Assembly (NCBI RefSeq): GCF_013426205.1
Contig: NC_089424.1
Span: forward strand, 1,550,001-1,614,000
Direction: 5' to 3'
Origin: Metarhizium brunneum
Lineage: Eukaryota; Ascomycota; Sordariomycetes; Hypocreales; Clavicipitaceae
DNA length: 64,000 nt
A program made the position numbers and the translations under genes. The notes beneath the pieces were generated by a model that saw only the letters and a program-made list of their open reading frames with translations, made no database searches and was not told where the DNA came from. This document shows, in pieces, positions 22,301-34,250 of this stretch (positions are counted from its first letter, which is position 1; each line of letters starts with the position of its first letter).

Positions 22301-24443
22301 AAGAAGCTGGAGTCATATCAACAGCTCTTCTTTAGCTTGCAGACGCAACCACAGTATCTTGCTCGACTGTTCAAGCACCTTCGCGAACAGGGCACATCGG
22401 AAAAGGAGTACAAGAGAATCGAGCTTCTCGTCATGAGTCTGTTCGGTTATGCGCAGAAGCGGCGCGAGGAGTACTATCTTTTGAAGTTGGTGGCCCGGGC
22501 TATTCGCGAGGAAGTGGAAGGATGCCGAGCTATTCAAGAGTACATACGAGGCAACTATTTCTGGCCAAAGTTATTGGGTAACTATACTCGATCACCTAGG
22601 GATCGCAAGTACCTGCGCAGTTTATTGGGACCACTGATCCGCGATAATATCGTCGAAGATCCCGCCCTTGACTTGGAAAGTGACCCTATGCAAATCTACC
22701 GGTCTGCCATCAATAACGAAGAGCTGCGAACCGGTCGCCCTGACCTCCGACCGCTTGACGTACCACGCGAGGTGGCTATTAGGGATCCTGAGACAAGGCG
22801 CCTATTCATCGACCATCTACGGGATTTGCGGGAGATTTGCGATCAGTTCTTCCTGTCCCTGGAAGAAATGGCCCATAAGATGCCATACGGTCTACGGTTC
22901 TTGAGCAGCCAGATGTTTCAAGCCTTGTGTCAACACTTCAACCGCGAGCCGCAAGAAAACTTGCTTCAGCTCGTGGCAAACTGGATCTGGAAGTTCTACC
23001 TTCAGCCTGCCTTGACCCAACCAGAACAATTGGGTGTTATCGAAAAGTCACTGAGCCCGCTCCAAAAAAGAAACTTGAGTGAGGTAGCCAAGGTTATCGG
23101 GCAGGTTGCGTCTGGGCGACCATTTGGCGGCGAAAACATTTATTTGCAACCGCTGAACAACTTTGTGACAGACTCTATCCAACGCATGCGACAAATCCTA
23201 CAGAACTTGATCTCCGTGGCAGATGCCGAAAGCACCTTCGGCGTCGATGAGTTCAACGACCTCTATGCCAAGAATAAGCCGACTCTGTACATAAAGATGA
23301 CTGACGTTTTTGCAATTCATAATTTAGTGGCATCGGAGCTTCCTTTCATGTGCCCAACTAGGGATGATGTTCTCCGAGAGATCATTCAGGACTTGGGCAA
23401 TGCAAAGAGCAATGAAAACGAAATGAATGCGGCTGGATCATCCGATATCCAAATGTTCCTAACCCCCAAACTCCACAGTGTCCAAGATCCAGAGGAAGAT
23501 GTCAAGTCTCTCTTTATGGAGACGAAACGCTGCGTCCTGTATATCATCCGGGTCCAAACTGGCGCCAATCTCCTAGAAATATTGGTAAAACCCATCTATG
23601 AGGAAGACGAAGAGAAGTGGCAGACAGTGCTGCACGATGACTTTTCAAACGACGGCAATACTCGCGGGGCTTACTCGGACACCAATATGGTGGACGTGAC
23701 AAGGATGACTTACTACGAACTTAAGCGTACAGCGCTAGAGAATATCATGAGGCTAGAACAGATGGGACGTATCTCGAAGCAAAATTACTACCAGGACGTT
23801 CTCAACGCCATTGCCAGCGATATTCGAACGAAGAGCCGCAGAAGGGTCCAAAGACAACGAGAACTAGAAGGTGTGCGGCTCACCTTGACCAACCTAGCTG
23901 AAAAGGCCAAATACCTTGAGCAACAGAGGAAGAGCTATGACGATTATATTGAGCAGGCAATGGTGACATTGCAGAACAAGAAGGGGTATGTTTGTGTGGT
24001 TCCTTTCCGTGAGGTTAGCCTGAAGACTTTTGCTAATGATTGAAACCATAAATAGGAAGAAGAAGTTTCTCCTGCCATTTACGAAGCAATACAACCACCA
24101 ACGTGAGCTTGAGCGAAGTGGTCGGGTACCCAAATTTGGAAGCTACAAGTACAGCGCCAGAACGCTCTCCGAGAAGGGCGTTTTGGTGTCCTGGGCAGGC
24201 CTCAGTGACCGCGAATGGGACAAGATCAACATTACCATTTCCTGTGACGAGGTTGGTGTGTTTGCCATTGAAGGATCACGAGGCCACATTCAGATGCCGG
24301 GTGCGAGCGCCTTGGTGCCTATTGAGGACATGTTGCAAGCGCAATTTGAATCTCACCAGTTCATGAACTTGTTTGAGGGCAACTTGAAGTTGAACGTCAA
24401 CTTGTTGCTGCATCTTGTGTACAAGAAGTTTTACGGAACGTAA
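19343..24443 (+). CDS. iqg1: IQGAP-family Ras-GAP-like scaffold protein
   Basis: This large scaffold links actin, calmodulin/myosin light chains and small GTPases at the cytokinetic ring and hyphal septa. Exons 19343-23985 and 24056-24443 are joined by removing a 70-nt intron (GTATGT...AATAG), giving 1676 residues; the splice restores NKKG-KKKFLLPFTKQYN. A Ser/Pro-rich head (1-275) precedes a calponin-homology actin-binding domain (about 285-400, with LRDGVTLANVVEALNP). Next come about fourteen IQ-like repeats (about 475-875), most with LQ in place of IQ and an RGxxxR core. A Ras-GAP-related domain (about 990-1330) and the RasGAP C-terminal domain (about 1455-1640) follow. IQGAPs lack the catalytic arginine finger of true GAPs, so GTPase binding rather than activation is expected. 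The order CH-IQ-GRD-RGC is diagnostic and the gene looks complete. Confidence 0.95.
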
Positions 24444-25451
24444 TGATGCTTTCGCCAAGAGGAGGCATCAATATGTGGACTGATGGAGCGGTCTGTTGGC
24501 GTTGCGTTAAATTTGCATATGTAATGGTTAGCGATAGGAACAGGAGGAAAGGGCATGGTTCGGTGTTTGCTGGCTTGTTATTTTCGTCTATGCAAGAACC
24601 TTTACTGTTTTATATCATAGGATAGGGATCTTGACAAATGCGTAATCTTGGTGCGCTAGTTTGGGGTTGGACTGTATGGATGGACTGGACTGGACGTGAA
24701 TATGAATATGGGTATGGAATAGCTGAGGCGCCTTGGGACTGGCTTTGCCGGGTGCAATGTAGATCATTTGAAGAATCCGATTGCCTTGTACAAACTATTT
24801 TGATACTCTTCAGCATACGCAGTGCTAGTCATAAGCATCCAGCTGCAGTGCCAAGTTTTCATGCCTGAGATTGTTGTCCAACATTGACATCTCCAAGCTG
24901 TCTTGATCAAAGTGCCCGGCAATCATCCGTATCTACGGATATCGGGCGGCTCGGTCACGCTCATCATTAACTAGTATTGGGGAGATTTACGTAAAGCCGG
25001 CATATCTGCGATGGTGAGGCGAGCGTGTCGAGGGTGGTGGTTGGTTGCCAAACCCGATAGAAAGCTGGCAGGCAGGGTGGTTGTTGATCTCCTTGTGTCA
25101 TGAATGGTTCAAGGGTGTATTTGCATGTGGTGCTGTTTAGCGCTGGCTTGTTTGGCTCGTGGGTCCTTTGGGACAAGGCGCCCATCTATGCATGCTGCAG
25201 TATTATGCGAGAGGTGCAATTCTCGTGCTTGTCTCGGTGGTGTTTGGACATCTGAGCCCTAGTCGCCGTGTCGTTTGTTCGTTGAAAATAAAGGAGCACT
25301 TGAGACCGGGTGTCATTGCCAATGGATGTCTCATTGAAGTGGGAACGAGATTGAACCAGTTGTCGGCTCTGGCGTGCTCCGCAATCCGCCCCGTACTTTA
25401 AGTATTGACGTTAGATTAGGCGCTGACACGGAAAAGGGAGCGTTAGCAGCC

Positions 25452-25461
25452 ATGGTGCCAT
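25452..25461. promoter_or_regulatory. Candidate sulfur-regulator (CYS3/MetR-type) binding site
   Basis: ATGGTGCCAT fits the palindromic consensus ATGGYRYCAT reported for Neurospora CYS3, the bZIP activator of sulfur-scavenging genes such as arylsulfatase and choline sulfatase. It lies about 2 kb upstream of the sulfatase start. Near matches ATGGTGTCAG (25603-25612) and ATGGCGTCAG (26395-26404) lie in the same interval. The distance and the lack of binding data keep confidence modest. Confidence 0.4.
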
Positions 25462-25469
25462 CCGTCAAG

Positions 25470-25485
25470 GCGATGTCGACATCGC
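25470..25485. repeat. 16-bp perfect palindrome
   Basis: GCGATGTCGACATCGC is self-complementary and lies 9 bp downstream of the candidate CYS3-type site. Function unknown. Confidence 0.6.
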
Positions 25486-26891
25486 TGGATGACGGCATCA
25501 AGACGGCGAGAAGAGGGAGCAATGACAGTTTTGCTAGCGTATGCTAGTGCAGAGTTTCTTGCATGGCAGAAATCCACATGCAACAAAAGGGGTCGGTCCA
25601 TGATGGTGTCAGAGTGTCCAGCTCGTCGCACACAAGCCAGGAAGGCACTGGCTGGATGTTCCTTCCCAGCCGCACCGCACTTTGTAGTACATACATGCTT
25701 TGTACGTGGGGAAACCCTCGACACTCGACGACTTCAGTCCACCACAAGAACAACTCGGATAGGAATAACACTAACCTGACAACAGCCATGCCACGCCCAC
25801 ACCATTTCGTGCCCACCACATATTGTACATTATTGTCCTTTGCCTCTCTTTCGCGTCAATCCAGATGTCACGGACGGCACCACTGCGTCAACACCAGCCC
25901 CTTTGATTTCGCAGCCCCGAATGCCAGAACTACCGTCTGTCTGGCAGTACGGAGCACACCCGATTGGAACGACTTCGAGCCGTACCTGGGGTCTATCCAC
26001 AAGTCTGCCAAGGAGATTTAAGAACCGGCCCTGTCCTGCTGCTAATCCCAGTTCCAGGGTTGTGCTTCATACCATCATTGTCCGGCGCTAAAAAGTCATG
26101 GACCAACCAAGTCAAGGTCGACGCCCAAAGCAGTAGTTCCACAAGCGTATTGTGGCTTCTCGAACCCCCAGCTCACACACGCCTCTGCTGCCCTCCCTCT
26201 TTATGAAATGCCAAGCGCAGTCGAGGGTCGTTGAGTCGTTCACACCGCCGAAATTTCCGATGCCCAATTTGCTGCCTTGTGTGCGAGTTGGCTGGGGAGG
26301 CACCATGTGACCACCTTCCAGGGTTGGGGCTGTTGGTCAGCTGTTGATGGCGTTCTCGGTTCATTCATTTCTCCTGGGGAATGAGGTTCCAATCATGGCG
26401 TCAGAGGCGGCAGCCAGATGTCAGAGCCTGACTAGGACAGCCGTTCGAGACCGCGAAACTCGTCAAGGACCAGCGTTGACAACAATACGTGATACGTATT
26501 GAGAGTTGAGTCTCAAGCCGGGGGTGGGCACCAGTAGCAAGACAACTATCCAGACCACATCGTATTCAAGCTAAGCCCCGTTGGAGGCATGAACCCTTCA
26601 CCTATTGCATTTTACTTTGCATAGATGGAGCCCAGGATGCCCAGGATACGTTCAGCAACATGCTTTTTAGCTGGGGTTGCACACGCGGGCATGGCCATCA
26701 GTCACCTTCTCACACCAAGGACCTCAATGTCTCCCGCCCGAAAGCCGGCTCCGCAATGGATTGAATTTGCCCCTCCCCCCTTTGGGTTCCCGCCGTGTTG
26801 GAACTGAGTTGGTGGAAAGGCCCACGACCCCGGGTGCGGCGAGATGCTCCCACTCGAGTGGCGGGTTGGCAAAGGGAGAAGAGACAGAGAG

Positions 26892-26898
26892 TATAAAT
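26892..26898 (+). promoter_or_regulatory. TATA box of the sulfatase gene (candidate)
   Basis: TATAAAT is followed within 35 bp by a CT-rich stretch (CTCTCCCACACCTCTCTCC), the usual arrangement of a fungal core promoter. It would imply a 5' leader of nearly 600 nt before the ATG at 27517. Confidence 0.45.
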
Positions 26899-27516
26899 GC
26901 CCCGGTGTCTCTCCCACACCTCTCTCCTGCTTTTGTTGGCATCCTGTCGTTCTTGTCGCATACGCATTGCTATTACTATTACTGTTTCTTGTACTGGACT
27001 ACTTTTTTGAGCTAATTCGAAACATTGGAGCACTGTCTGTATTTACATCCGTTGTAAGAAGGACTGAGATTCTTGCCGCCCGAACTTCAGTCTTCTTGTT
27101 ACCTTTGAGTTTTATTCTTTTGGGGTCTCTTGTTTTTTTTTCCTTTAGTGGAAAGGACGTCGAGGAATTGGGAGGGAACGCAGTAGCTGTACTCCGTACC
27201 TACCCTTTTATCAGAGAACTCACCATTTTCCTCTTTCTGTGTGGCGCTCTGCTCTGAGTTGTCATATAGTCTCCTCTGCTGTATTGGTCGCCATCTACAT
27301 CACGAGAGCTCCCTTTCCGGATTTACACCTATTTCCTGCTGGTTCCAGCCGCCAATCCTTGAAGTGAATCTTCCAAAGAACTAATGAGTAGAAGACCGCA
27401 GCTTCAGAGACAACAGCACCAGTGATCAAAGAGCTAGCTGAGAGCACCGCGGGGGGATTGAGAGATTCTGACCTAAAAGACCCTTTCGAATAATAGGCTA
27501 TTCCAATCATTTCAAC

Positions 27517-29427
27517 ATGGCTCCCGATATCAACACCATTCAAACGACGGCACCTCTTCCCAGGGGCAGCGCTGAGAAACCCAATATTCTCTACATCATG
27601 GCTGATCAGCTGGCTGCCCCTCAGCTCAAGATGTATAATCCAGAATCACAGATCAAAACGCCAAACCTGGACCGCCTCGCTGCCACCTCTGTACAGTTTG
27701 ATTCTGCGTACTGTCCTTCCCCGTTGTGCGCCCCCTCCCGAATGAGTATGATCACAGGTCTTTTGCCCATGAAGATCGGCGCTTATGATAATGCCTCTCA
27801 AATCAACTCCGAGATCCCTACCTATGCCCATTATCTCCGTTCCAAGGGCTACCACACAACTCTGGCAGGTAAGATGCACTTTGTCGGGGATCAGCTTCAT
27901 GGATATGAGCAGCGTCTTACGAGCGACATCTACCCCGGGGATTTTGGCTGGGCCGTCAACTGGGATGAACCCGATAGTCGTCTAGAATGGTATCACAATG
28001 CCAGTTCAATTCTACAGGCAGGCCCTTGTGGTCGTAGCAATCAGCTGGATTATGATGAGGAGGTCATGTATCGAAGCGTTCAGTATCTGTGGGACCACGT
28101 CCGCGAAGGCCCGGAGAAGCGCCCGTTTGCTTTGACGGTAAGTGAATATTTAAATAGGTAGTAGGATGGCCCTTTTGCAGGCGAAGCAAGATCTTTATTG
28201 TTCACATTGCCCGCAAACGGACAACATGAGGCGAGCTACCAAAAAGAGTCAAGTGCTGGAAAGGAGCTTGAGGGAACAGATAAGTCTTTTGCCCTTTATG
28301 ACAACGCTAACAGACACATTTCTCTCTATATATAGGTTTCTCTCACTCATCCTCACGACCCTTACACCATCACTAAGCAATACTGGAACCGCTATGAGGA
28401 CGTAGATATTGCGCTGCCCAAGGTCCGCATTCCCAAAGAGGAGCTCGATGCTCATAGCAAGCGTTTACTGAAAGTCTGCGACCTCTGGGACCAGGACTTT
28501 TCTGACGAACAAATTAAGAGAGCCAAGCGCGCCTACTACGGCTCCGTCAGCTACGTGGACGATTGCATTGGCAAACTTCTCGAAACTCTTGAAGACGCTG
28601 GTTTGGCCGAGAACACCATCATCATTTTCAGTGGCGACCATGGCGACATGTTGGGCGAGCGAGGTCTGTGGTACAAGATGAGCTATTTCGAGTCATCTGT
28701 TAGAGTCCCTCTACTGGTCAACTACCCGAAGTGGTTCCAACCTCACCGCGTCAGCCAAAATGTGTCAACGCTTGACCTGCTCCCAACTATTTGCGATCTA
28801 ATTGGCACCAAGCCTGCTCCGTATCTGCCCATGGACGGGCTTAGCATGTTACCCCATCTTCAGAATAGGGAAGGCCATGACACTGTCTTTGCTGAATACA
28901 CTGGCGAAGGCACTGTCCGACCAATGATGATGATCCGCCGTGGACCTTGGAAGTATATCACTTGCCCGGCCGACGAGCCACAGTTCTACAATTTGGAACG
29001 GGATCCCCAAGAACTTGACAATTTGGCACGCTTGGTGAGGGTTGCACCACAGAATGCTGAAGAAGAAGGAATTAAAGCGCTGTTCGAAAAATACGACGCA
29101 GAGGCCAAGGCTAAGTGGGATTTTGACGCCATCACAGCCCAGGTTCTCCAGTCTCAGCGAAGCCGTCGCGTTGTTTGGGATGCCCTTAAAGAAGGCGCAT
29201 TCACAAGCTGGGATTTCGATCCCTTAGATGATGGTAGAATGAAGTAAGTGATATTGGGCTGGGCAGTACGCCAGTCAACAATCATCGGACAAGAATCATC
29301 GTTTTAACGGCTAGCCAGGTATATTCGCTCCACTATCCCTCTGGATGCTCTTGAGCGCCGTGCTCGTTTCCCCTTTGTGGACAGTAACGGGTACGATTCC
29401 AAAGCGGTCAACTCAACTCGTAATTGA
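27517..29427 (+). CDS. Sulfatase, choline-sulfatase type
   Basis: The predicted enzyme releases sulfate from choline-O-sulfate, feeding both sulfur and choline/betaine metabolism. Exons 27517-28137, 28336-29243 and 29319-29427 (introns 198 and 75 nt) encode 545 residues without a signal peptide, as expected for the cytosolic enzyme. The type I sulfatase signature CAPSR is at 71-75; Cys71 would be converted to formylglycine. Metal ligands include Asp30 in NILYIMADQ and Asp308-His309 in SGDHGDMLGER. Choline-sulfatase features are SLTHPHDPY and the C-terminal block SRRVVWDALKEGAFTSWDF. The last short exon (AA|G then YIRSTIPLDALERRARFP) is needed to complete the family C-terminus. The substrate is inferred from the family; no choline or sulfate permease lies nearby. 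A CYS3-type site upstream would fit sulfur control. Confidence 0.88.
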
Positions 29428-29992
29428 GCTGAAGGAAACAGGTCAGGTGGGCATCAATTTTGCGAAGTCCAAAATGCTGATATGATGTTATTATGAAACT
29501 GGTAGTTATTACTCAGCCATTGGAATGATTGATATGAACTCGGACAGTATGTTATGTATGGATATTGCCATTTAGGAGTTAAATGCGATTTTTTTTTTCA
29601 AAGATGGTACCCAACGCGAATTAGCCTGTGGTGTTCGGCGTGTTTATGCTTAGTCAAGATTGGGATGTAGCAACCAAAAATTAGCACATTAACACTCAGG
29701 AAAATTGTTTCTTGGTCACAACTTATCACGTTTCACCCTCTCCTTTTTTAAAATAGAAGGGCTTTTGCCCAGTTCTCCAGAGTTTGGCGCTGCATAGCAA
29801 ATGCTCAGTACGGAGTACGAAATAAGTAGCTTTGTACTCAAAAAACCATGTGGGTCCCCGCAGTTGCGACGACATTGATCCACCTCCCCACAGCTTTCCT
29901 CACAACACATGTGCGAGCAATCAGCGCGCTACTAACCTCTATTCTCCAATTGACATTCACCGGCCTTTTATCTGGCGGTATCTACATTCACC
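29428..29992. other. Intergenic sulfatase/med8
   Basis: A short promoter-like interval with a T run and one TACGGAGTAC (29809-29818) about 175 bp before the med8 start. No gene seen. Confidence 0.55.
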
Positions 29993-30822
29993 ATGGCGAC
30001 GCTGGCGCTGGACGAAGACGAGCTCAAGTCCGTGGAGCACACGGTCGCAAGGCTAGCCCAACTATCCAGCAGCATCCAGAGCCTAAAGATGGACATTCTA
30101 AAAAGCAATCCCCTGCCGCACCCGTACGTCTCGCAGCGCCCATCATGTCCCAGAAACCTCACGTGCACGTATATTCACCCGCAGCGGGCAACAGTTCGTC
30201 CCTCCAGGCCTCTGCGCAGATCCTGCAGCGCAACCTGCAGTCCGTCCTCGAGAGCCTCAACGACAACGCGGAGCTGTTTACGCGAATGGTCATCCACCCG
30301 TCGACCAACTACCCCGGCCGGACGCAGGAGAATATCCTGACGCAGTTGCTGCGCAAGAAGCTGGAGCCCGACGTGGAGGAGCTGGTTGCCGAGGGGCGCG
30401 AGACGGCGAGGCTCGCGACGCCAGAGGGGGTCGCGGAGCTGCAGGCGATCTGGGACGAGCTGCGGGAGTGGACGCAGGGCCGGATTGCGGCCTACGTGCG
30501 CGATGAGGCGGGCGATGTGTATACCCGTGAGGAGAGGGAGGCAGGGGTGGACAGTGTTCGCACGGGGCTGAGGAGGGGTCTTGATGAGAGCGACGAGGAC
30601 GAGGACGAGGCGGATGAGGATGAGGACGAGGATGAGGACGGTGAGGGGGGCGGCAATATGGTGCCCAGAGGGCCGGAGCCGGAGACGCTGTTGTGGTTTG
30701 GGGCGAGGGGGGACTTTGAGCTGCCGCGGAACGTCGAGTTTGAGCGCAAGATGGGCGTGAAGAGGGGGCTGGAGGGTGTGAATATACCGCCTGAGAGAAT
30801 GGACGGTGTCGCTTCGTCTTAG
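29993..30822 (+). CDS. med8: Mediator complex subunit 8
   Basis: MED8 is a head-module subunit of the Mediator coactivator that bridges transcription factors and RNA polymerase II. The start ATG at 29993 lies in CACCATGG context and opens MATLALDEDELKSVEHT. Exon 1 (29993-30123) joins exon 2 (30195-30822) across a 71-nt intron (GTACGT...AACAG), giving NPLPHP-SSLQASAQILQRN and 252 residues. The conserved N-terminal helices include LAQLSSSIQSLKMDILK; the mid-region has FTRMVIHPSTNYPGRTQE. A run of alternating Asp/Glu codons (about 30590-30650) makes an acidic, repeat-prone linker. The C-terminus keeps LLWFGARGDFELP. An alternative acceptor 10 nt upstream breaks the frame, which supports the chosen splice. 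The open frame upstream of 29993 is fortuitous. Confidence 0.9.
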
Positions 30823-31704
30823 GAGAAGAGGGCGAGGAGGCTGCGAGACTCTGCTAAGGCAAGTCTGGAGCGAGCATGATGTTGGGTCACGACTTATGAA
30901 TATTGCGTCGAATTTTGCAAGCGACATGTTTATAACTTACGAGGAACTGTAGCCCTCGAGGAGACATGCAGGGGGGGAGTGCAGCAGCAAAAAGCTGTCT
31001 TGTTAGAATATAATGTTGTCCCATGAGCGTCACTAGCTACATATAGGTGCCTACCTAGGTAAGCAAGCAGTTGGAAAGATATGCAGTAGATGATGGGATT
31101 TTCTGGACGGCCTGGGACATCATGGTTGAGATGACTTGGTGTTACATTCATGCCAACGCCTGAAAAGCCGAGGATCATTTTGGGAATACAGCTTCTGCAA
31201 GGTATCTCGCGCATCATTCCTGATGACTATTTGCAGCAAAAACCAGCAACAGTCTTGCCGATGCATCCCCCAGCGTCACAACAGGAATCAATCCAGCGCC
31301 ACAGTACAACGGTTCTACATTGCAAAACACGGGCAGGTCGGGGCCTTCGGCTGCGTCGGTATTGACGGATGTCGTGTGACTTGGTGGCTGCAATAATACC
31401 TGGCGCGGGCCACGGGATGATGTCAGCTCGACGTGGCTCAAAGCTGTCTGCCGTGTGTGAAAGCCCGCTTCAGACTCTGAACAAGGCCGGTTGATTATAT
31501 TCAGTGACCATGAGTATGACGACGGCTTCCGATCCGAGGGCTGACATTGATCCCATGGGCCGCCCATTGTGCCTTGATGCCTTAAAGGCCCTCCTCACTG
31601 CAAATATCGCGGTAGTTCTTGAGGAGGGGGTCCTCATTCAACGATTCGTCTACTTTCGTCGACCCTTGAGTAAAACCTGCTCCATGTGTATTTGATCGCA
31701 CACG
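30823..31704. other. Intergenic, 0.9 kb
   Basis: No gene seen. It contains a TACCTAGGTA palindrome at 31052-31061. Confidence 0.5.
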
Positions 31705-32664
31705 ATGGCCGGTCCACATTCGTGTTCATCGTTGGGATGTTTAGATGTTGGATTTGCGAGTATACCGCCTGCTTTGCTGTCCGCACGTGTTTCGCCGTTT
31801 GGAAAATCATCATACAAGAAGCCTGACCTCCGATTGAAGAAACGGGCAAGTAAATCACGGGTTTGCTCTACCGATGGATATACTGGGCCGTGTTTACTAC
31901 TATCGCTGCCTGTGGAGATCCGGCTCCAAATATACGACTGGGTATATAAAGCAAGCCCGGTGCACAAGAACTTACCTCTCACGGGATATCCCCTCCCTAT
32001 GCGGCAGCCACGGTCTACAATCTTGATTGAAGACAAAGACAATCTATTACAAGAGGGTCGCGAAATTTGCGTTTCCACTCTTCTCCGCCAAGACCGGCTC
32101 TATAACTGCCTCCCGAGTAATCTCCTCGTGCTAAATCGACACATATACGCAGAAGCAAGGGAGATTCCATTCCACAGCAACGAGTTTGTTTTTGAGAATT
32201 GGTTTTCGTCCGGGCTAGTTACAGCGGCATCATTGTTGACTGACGTGTTCGAACCCTGGCAAGCCGGAGCCATGCGATTTGCAAGAATCGAAACAAAGTT
32301 AACAGATTTTCATGACGACAGCGGCTTCGAGAGATGGAGAATACTGAGTGCGAATTGGGCGAGCTATTTTCGTGGTCTGCGAGTATTGATTCACGTCTCA
32401 AATGATGCCTTGTTTGAGAAAAGCCGCTTGCCGGACGCCCTTGATGGGATCGCTGAGCGATGGGTGGTCGATGGGTGCTTGGCTCAAATGAAAGCCTTGG
32501 AAAAGCTTGAAGTTGAGCTGGTGACACCGTCTTCATGTCCTGATAGAGATAAGTTGGATTGGTGTAGAGAGCTTCAGGCAGCTTTGAGGGTACATGGCTC
32601 CAGAGCCCTCGTGGCTAGTGTCAAATGCCATGTTAACTCTCTCAAAGATAACAAGACGGGATGA
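31705..32664 (+). CDS. Hypothetical protein with F-box-like / DUF7730-like N-terminal region
   Basis: A single-exon frame of 319 residues. Residues 64-80 read LLLSLPVEIRLQIYDWV, a pattern shared by a large family of ascomycete proteins in which an F-box-like helix pair precedes a variable region. The rest includes NLLVLNRHIYAEAREIPFHSNE, the usual second conserved block of these proteins, and FARIETKLTDF. Some relatives are thought to act as substrate adaptors of SCF ubiquitin ligases, but many have no known role, and no leucine-rich repeats are visible. The start at 31705 is the first ATG in frame; an upstream exon cannot be excluded. The frame length and the two conserved blocks support a real gene. 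Confidence 0.75.
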   Translation: MAGPHSCSSLGCLDVGFASIPPALLSARVSPFGKSSYKKPDLRLKKRASKSRVCSTDGYTGPCLLLSLPVEIRLQIYDWVYKASPVHKNLPLTGYPLPMRQPRSTILIEDKDNLLQEGREICVSTLLRQDRLYNCLPSNLLVLNRHIYAEAREIPFHSNEFVFENWFSSGLVTAASLLTDVFEPWQAGAMRFARIETKLTDFHDDSGFERWRILSANWASYFRGLRVLIHVSNDALFEKSRLPDALDGIAERWVVDGCLAQMKALEKLEVELVTPSSCPDRDKLDWCRELQAALRVHGSRALVASVKCHVNSLKDNKTG

Positions 32665-34250
32665 AGAGTAGGTGTCAAATTGGCGAAAGTGAGCGGCTAG
32701 GCCCTTCTGTCAATTGCATACTTTTTCAGACCTTTGTGTGGTTTCGTTGAACGACTGGACACTCCGTACATCCCACGTTCGTCCTCGCCCTTGTTGCTTC
32801 GCCGGCCTGTTGTGGACATCCAGGGTCCGGGTTACATACATGAATGGGCAATGTCCGAGGTCCGCCGTAGTCTATGCTCAGGGTTGTCCCATGGACTCCA
32901 GTTGGACTGCAATACAGGAAATTGTATCGGCATTGGGCAATGAGAACAATGGAAATTATTTGCAAAATGTCCAAGATGACCACATGTCACGGAAGGGAAA
33001 ATGGGCTGCGCCGGTGGGGAAGGAACGAAAACAGAGCCACTCCATGTGACTACGCGCCAGTATCGCTCGCTCGGGGATGACTCACGTCGCCATGAATGGG
33101 CATGATGCGAAACGTTAGCATTTGCAGAGCGTGAAAGCTGCGACACTCGGCCCTCTCGATCCATTTCAACCGTCATTCTTTGGTGTCATGATTTCGATAC
33201 TGGTTCACTGGAGTCACTGGAGTCACTGGACCGATCGTGGCCGCGAGTGCCCGTTCATACCCACTCACTCCTCGGCGGAATTTTTGAACCAAACAAGAGA
33301 CGGAAATATGGATGTTTTAATCGTTATCAGATTTACGTACTTGAGATCAAAAGGCTACACCGCAGCCTTGCCGTTTTCTGTCGACGAGTCAAAACGGAAC
33401 CCTTTCGTGCATCAATCGCGACGGGTGAATTTTGTTTTGTTTTGTTATTAGGTTTTTTTTTTCCTTTGGCCGGAATTCCTGCAAAATATGCCACACCAGC
33501 TGGACGGTAATTGCATCTTCATTGTCCATATTGCTCACTTCTGGGAGGGACACTCAAGACGCCGCATGTAAATTGGAACTTTCAAAGGCGGGTCCAGATG
33601 ATCCGCTAGCTATGCGAAGTAGCGGCAGAGCGACACACCGGGACAGCGTTATTCATACAAGAGCTACGAGACAGTATACCACTTACTCCGGTTCGATGTA
33701 TCAATGTGCTTTTAGTTGAGTTGGCGCAAGCCCCATTTCCAAGGTGGAACTTGGCAACGTGCAGCGTTATGCCACCTGAGAACTGAGGCGTGACTGTGCA
33801 GCCAGCCGCACCTCGGCCATGTCATTACATATAGACAAGTGAACACGGCGACCCTTGTAATCTGCTCTTGCCTTTTCAAGACATCGAGTCTCCGGTCTCG
33901 CTGAACATGCTTCTGTTTTTATTCATCCCAATCGTCTTCCTCACTTTCTGAACACTTGAATTCTTTCATCTTTATCATAATTGTTTCCCTGATATTCATT
34001 TAGTATTGCGCGTGCTCAACTACAACATAGTTCTCCCTAAACCTGTCACTTGGTTAATAGTCATCCAATCCGAAGCAGGGCCTCTCCGCCGAGGCGCCCC
34101 GCCATCTTTCACCCGCACTGTACCTGTTCACGGCCGACAACACCACCGTGCTTGCACGTCCAACGCCTATCACGACAAAATCGCAAAAGTCCATGTTGGA
34201 ATACCTATCCTAACAGATGTTTTGACTAGTAACGACTACATACAATCGAC
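32665..34250. other. Intergenic, 1.6 kb
   Basis: No gene seen. It contains a 9-bp tandem repeat (33205-33230) and C/T-rich leader-like sequence before the GFA gene. Confidence 0.5.
33205..33230 (+). repeat. 9-bp tandem repeat (TCACTGGAG)
   Basis: About three head-to-tail copies of TCACTGGAG. Simple intergenic repeat. Confidence 0.7.

Larger units (their letters stand above)
24444..27516. other. Intergenic region upstream of the sulfatase
   Basis: No supported gene was seen in these 3.1 kb. They contain a perfect CYS3/MetR-type site (25452-25461), two near matches (25603, 26395), a 16-bp palindrome (25470-25485), a TATA box (26892-26898) and one TACGGAGTAC (27189-27198, minus orientation). 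A 137-codon hydrophobic frame at 26844-27257 overlaps the TATA box and was rejected as a gene. Confidence 0.55.

Noticed and set aside
26844..27257. 137-codon ATG-initiated hydrophobic frame upstream of the sulfatase
   Set aside because: It overlaps the TATA-like box and T-rich leader; hydrophobicity follows from T-richness. No domain or splice support.
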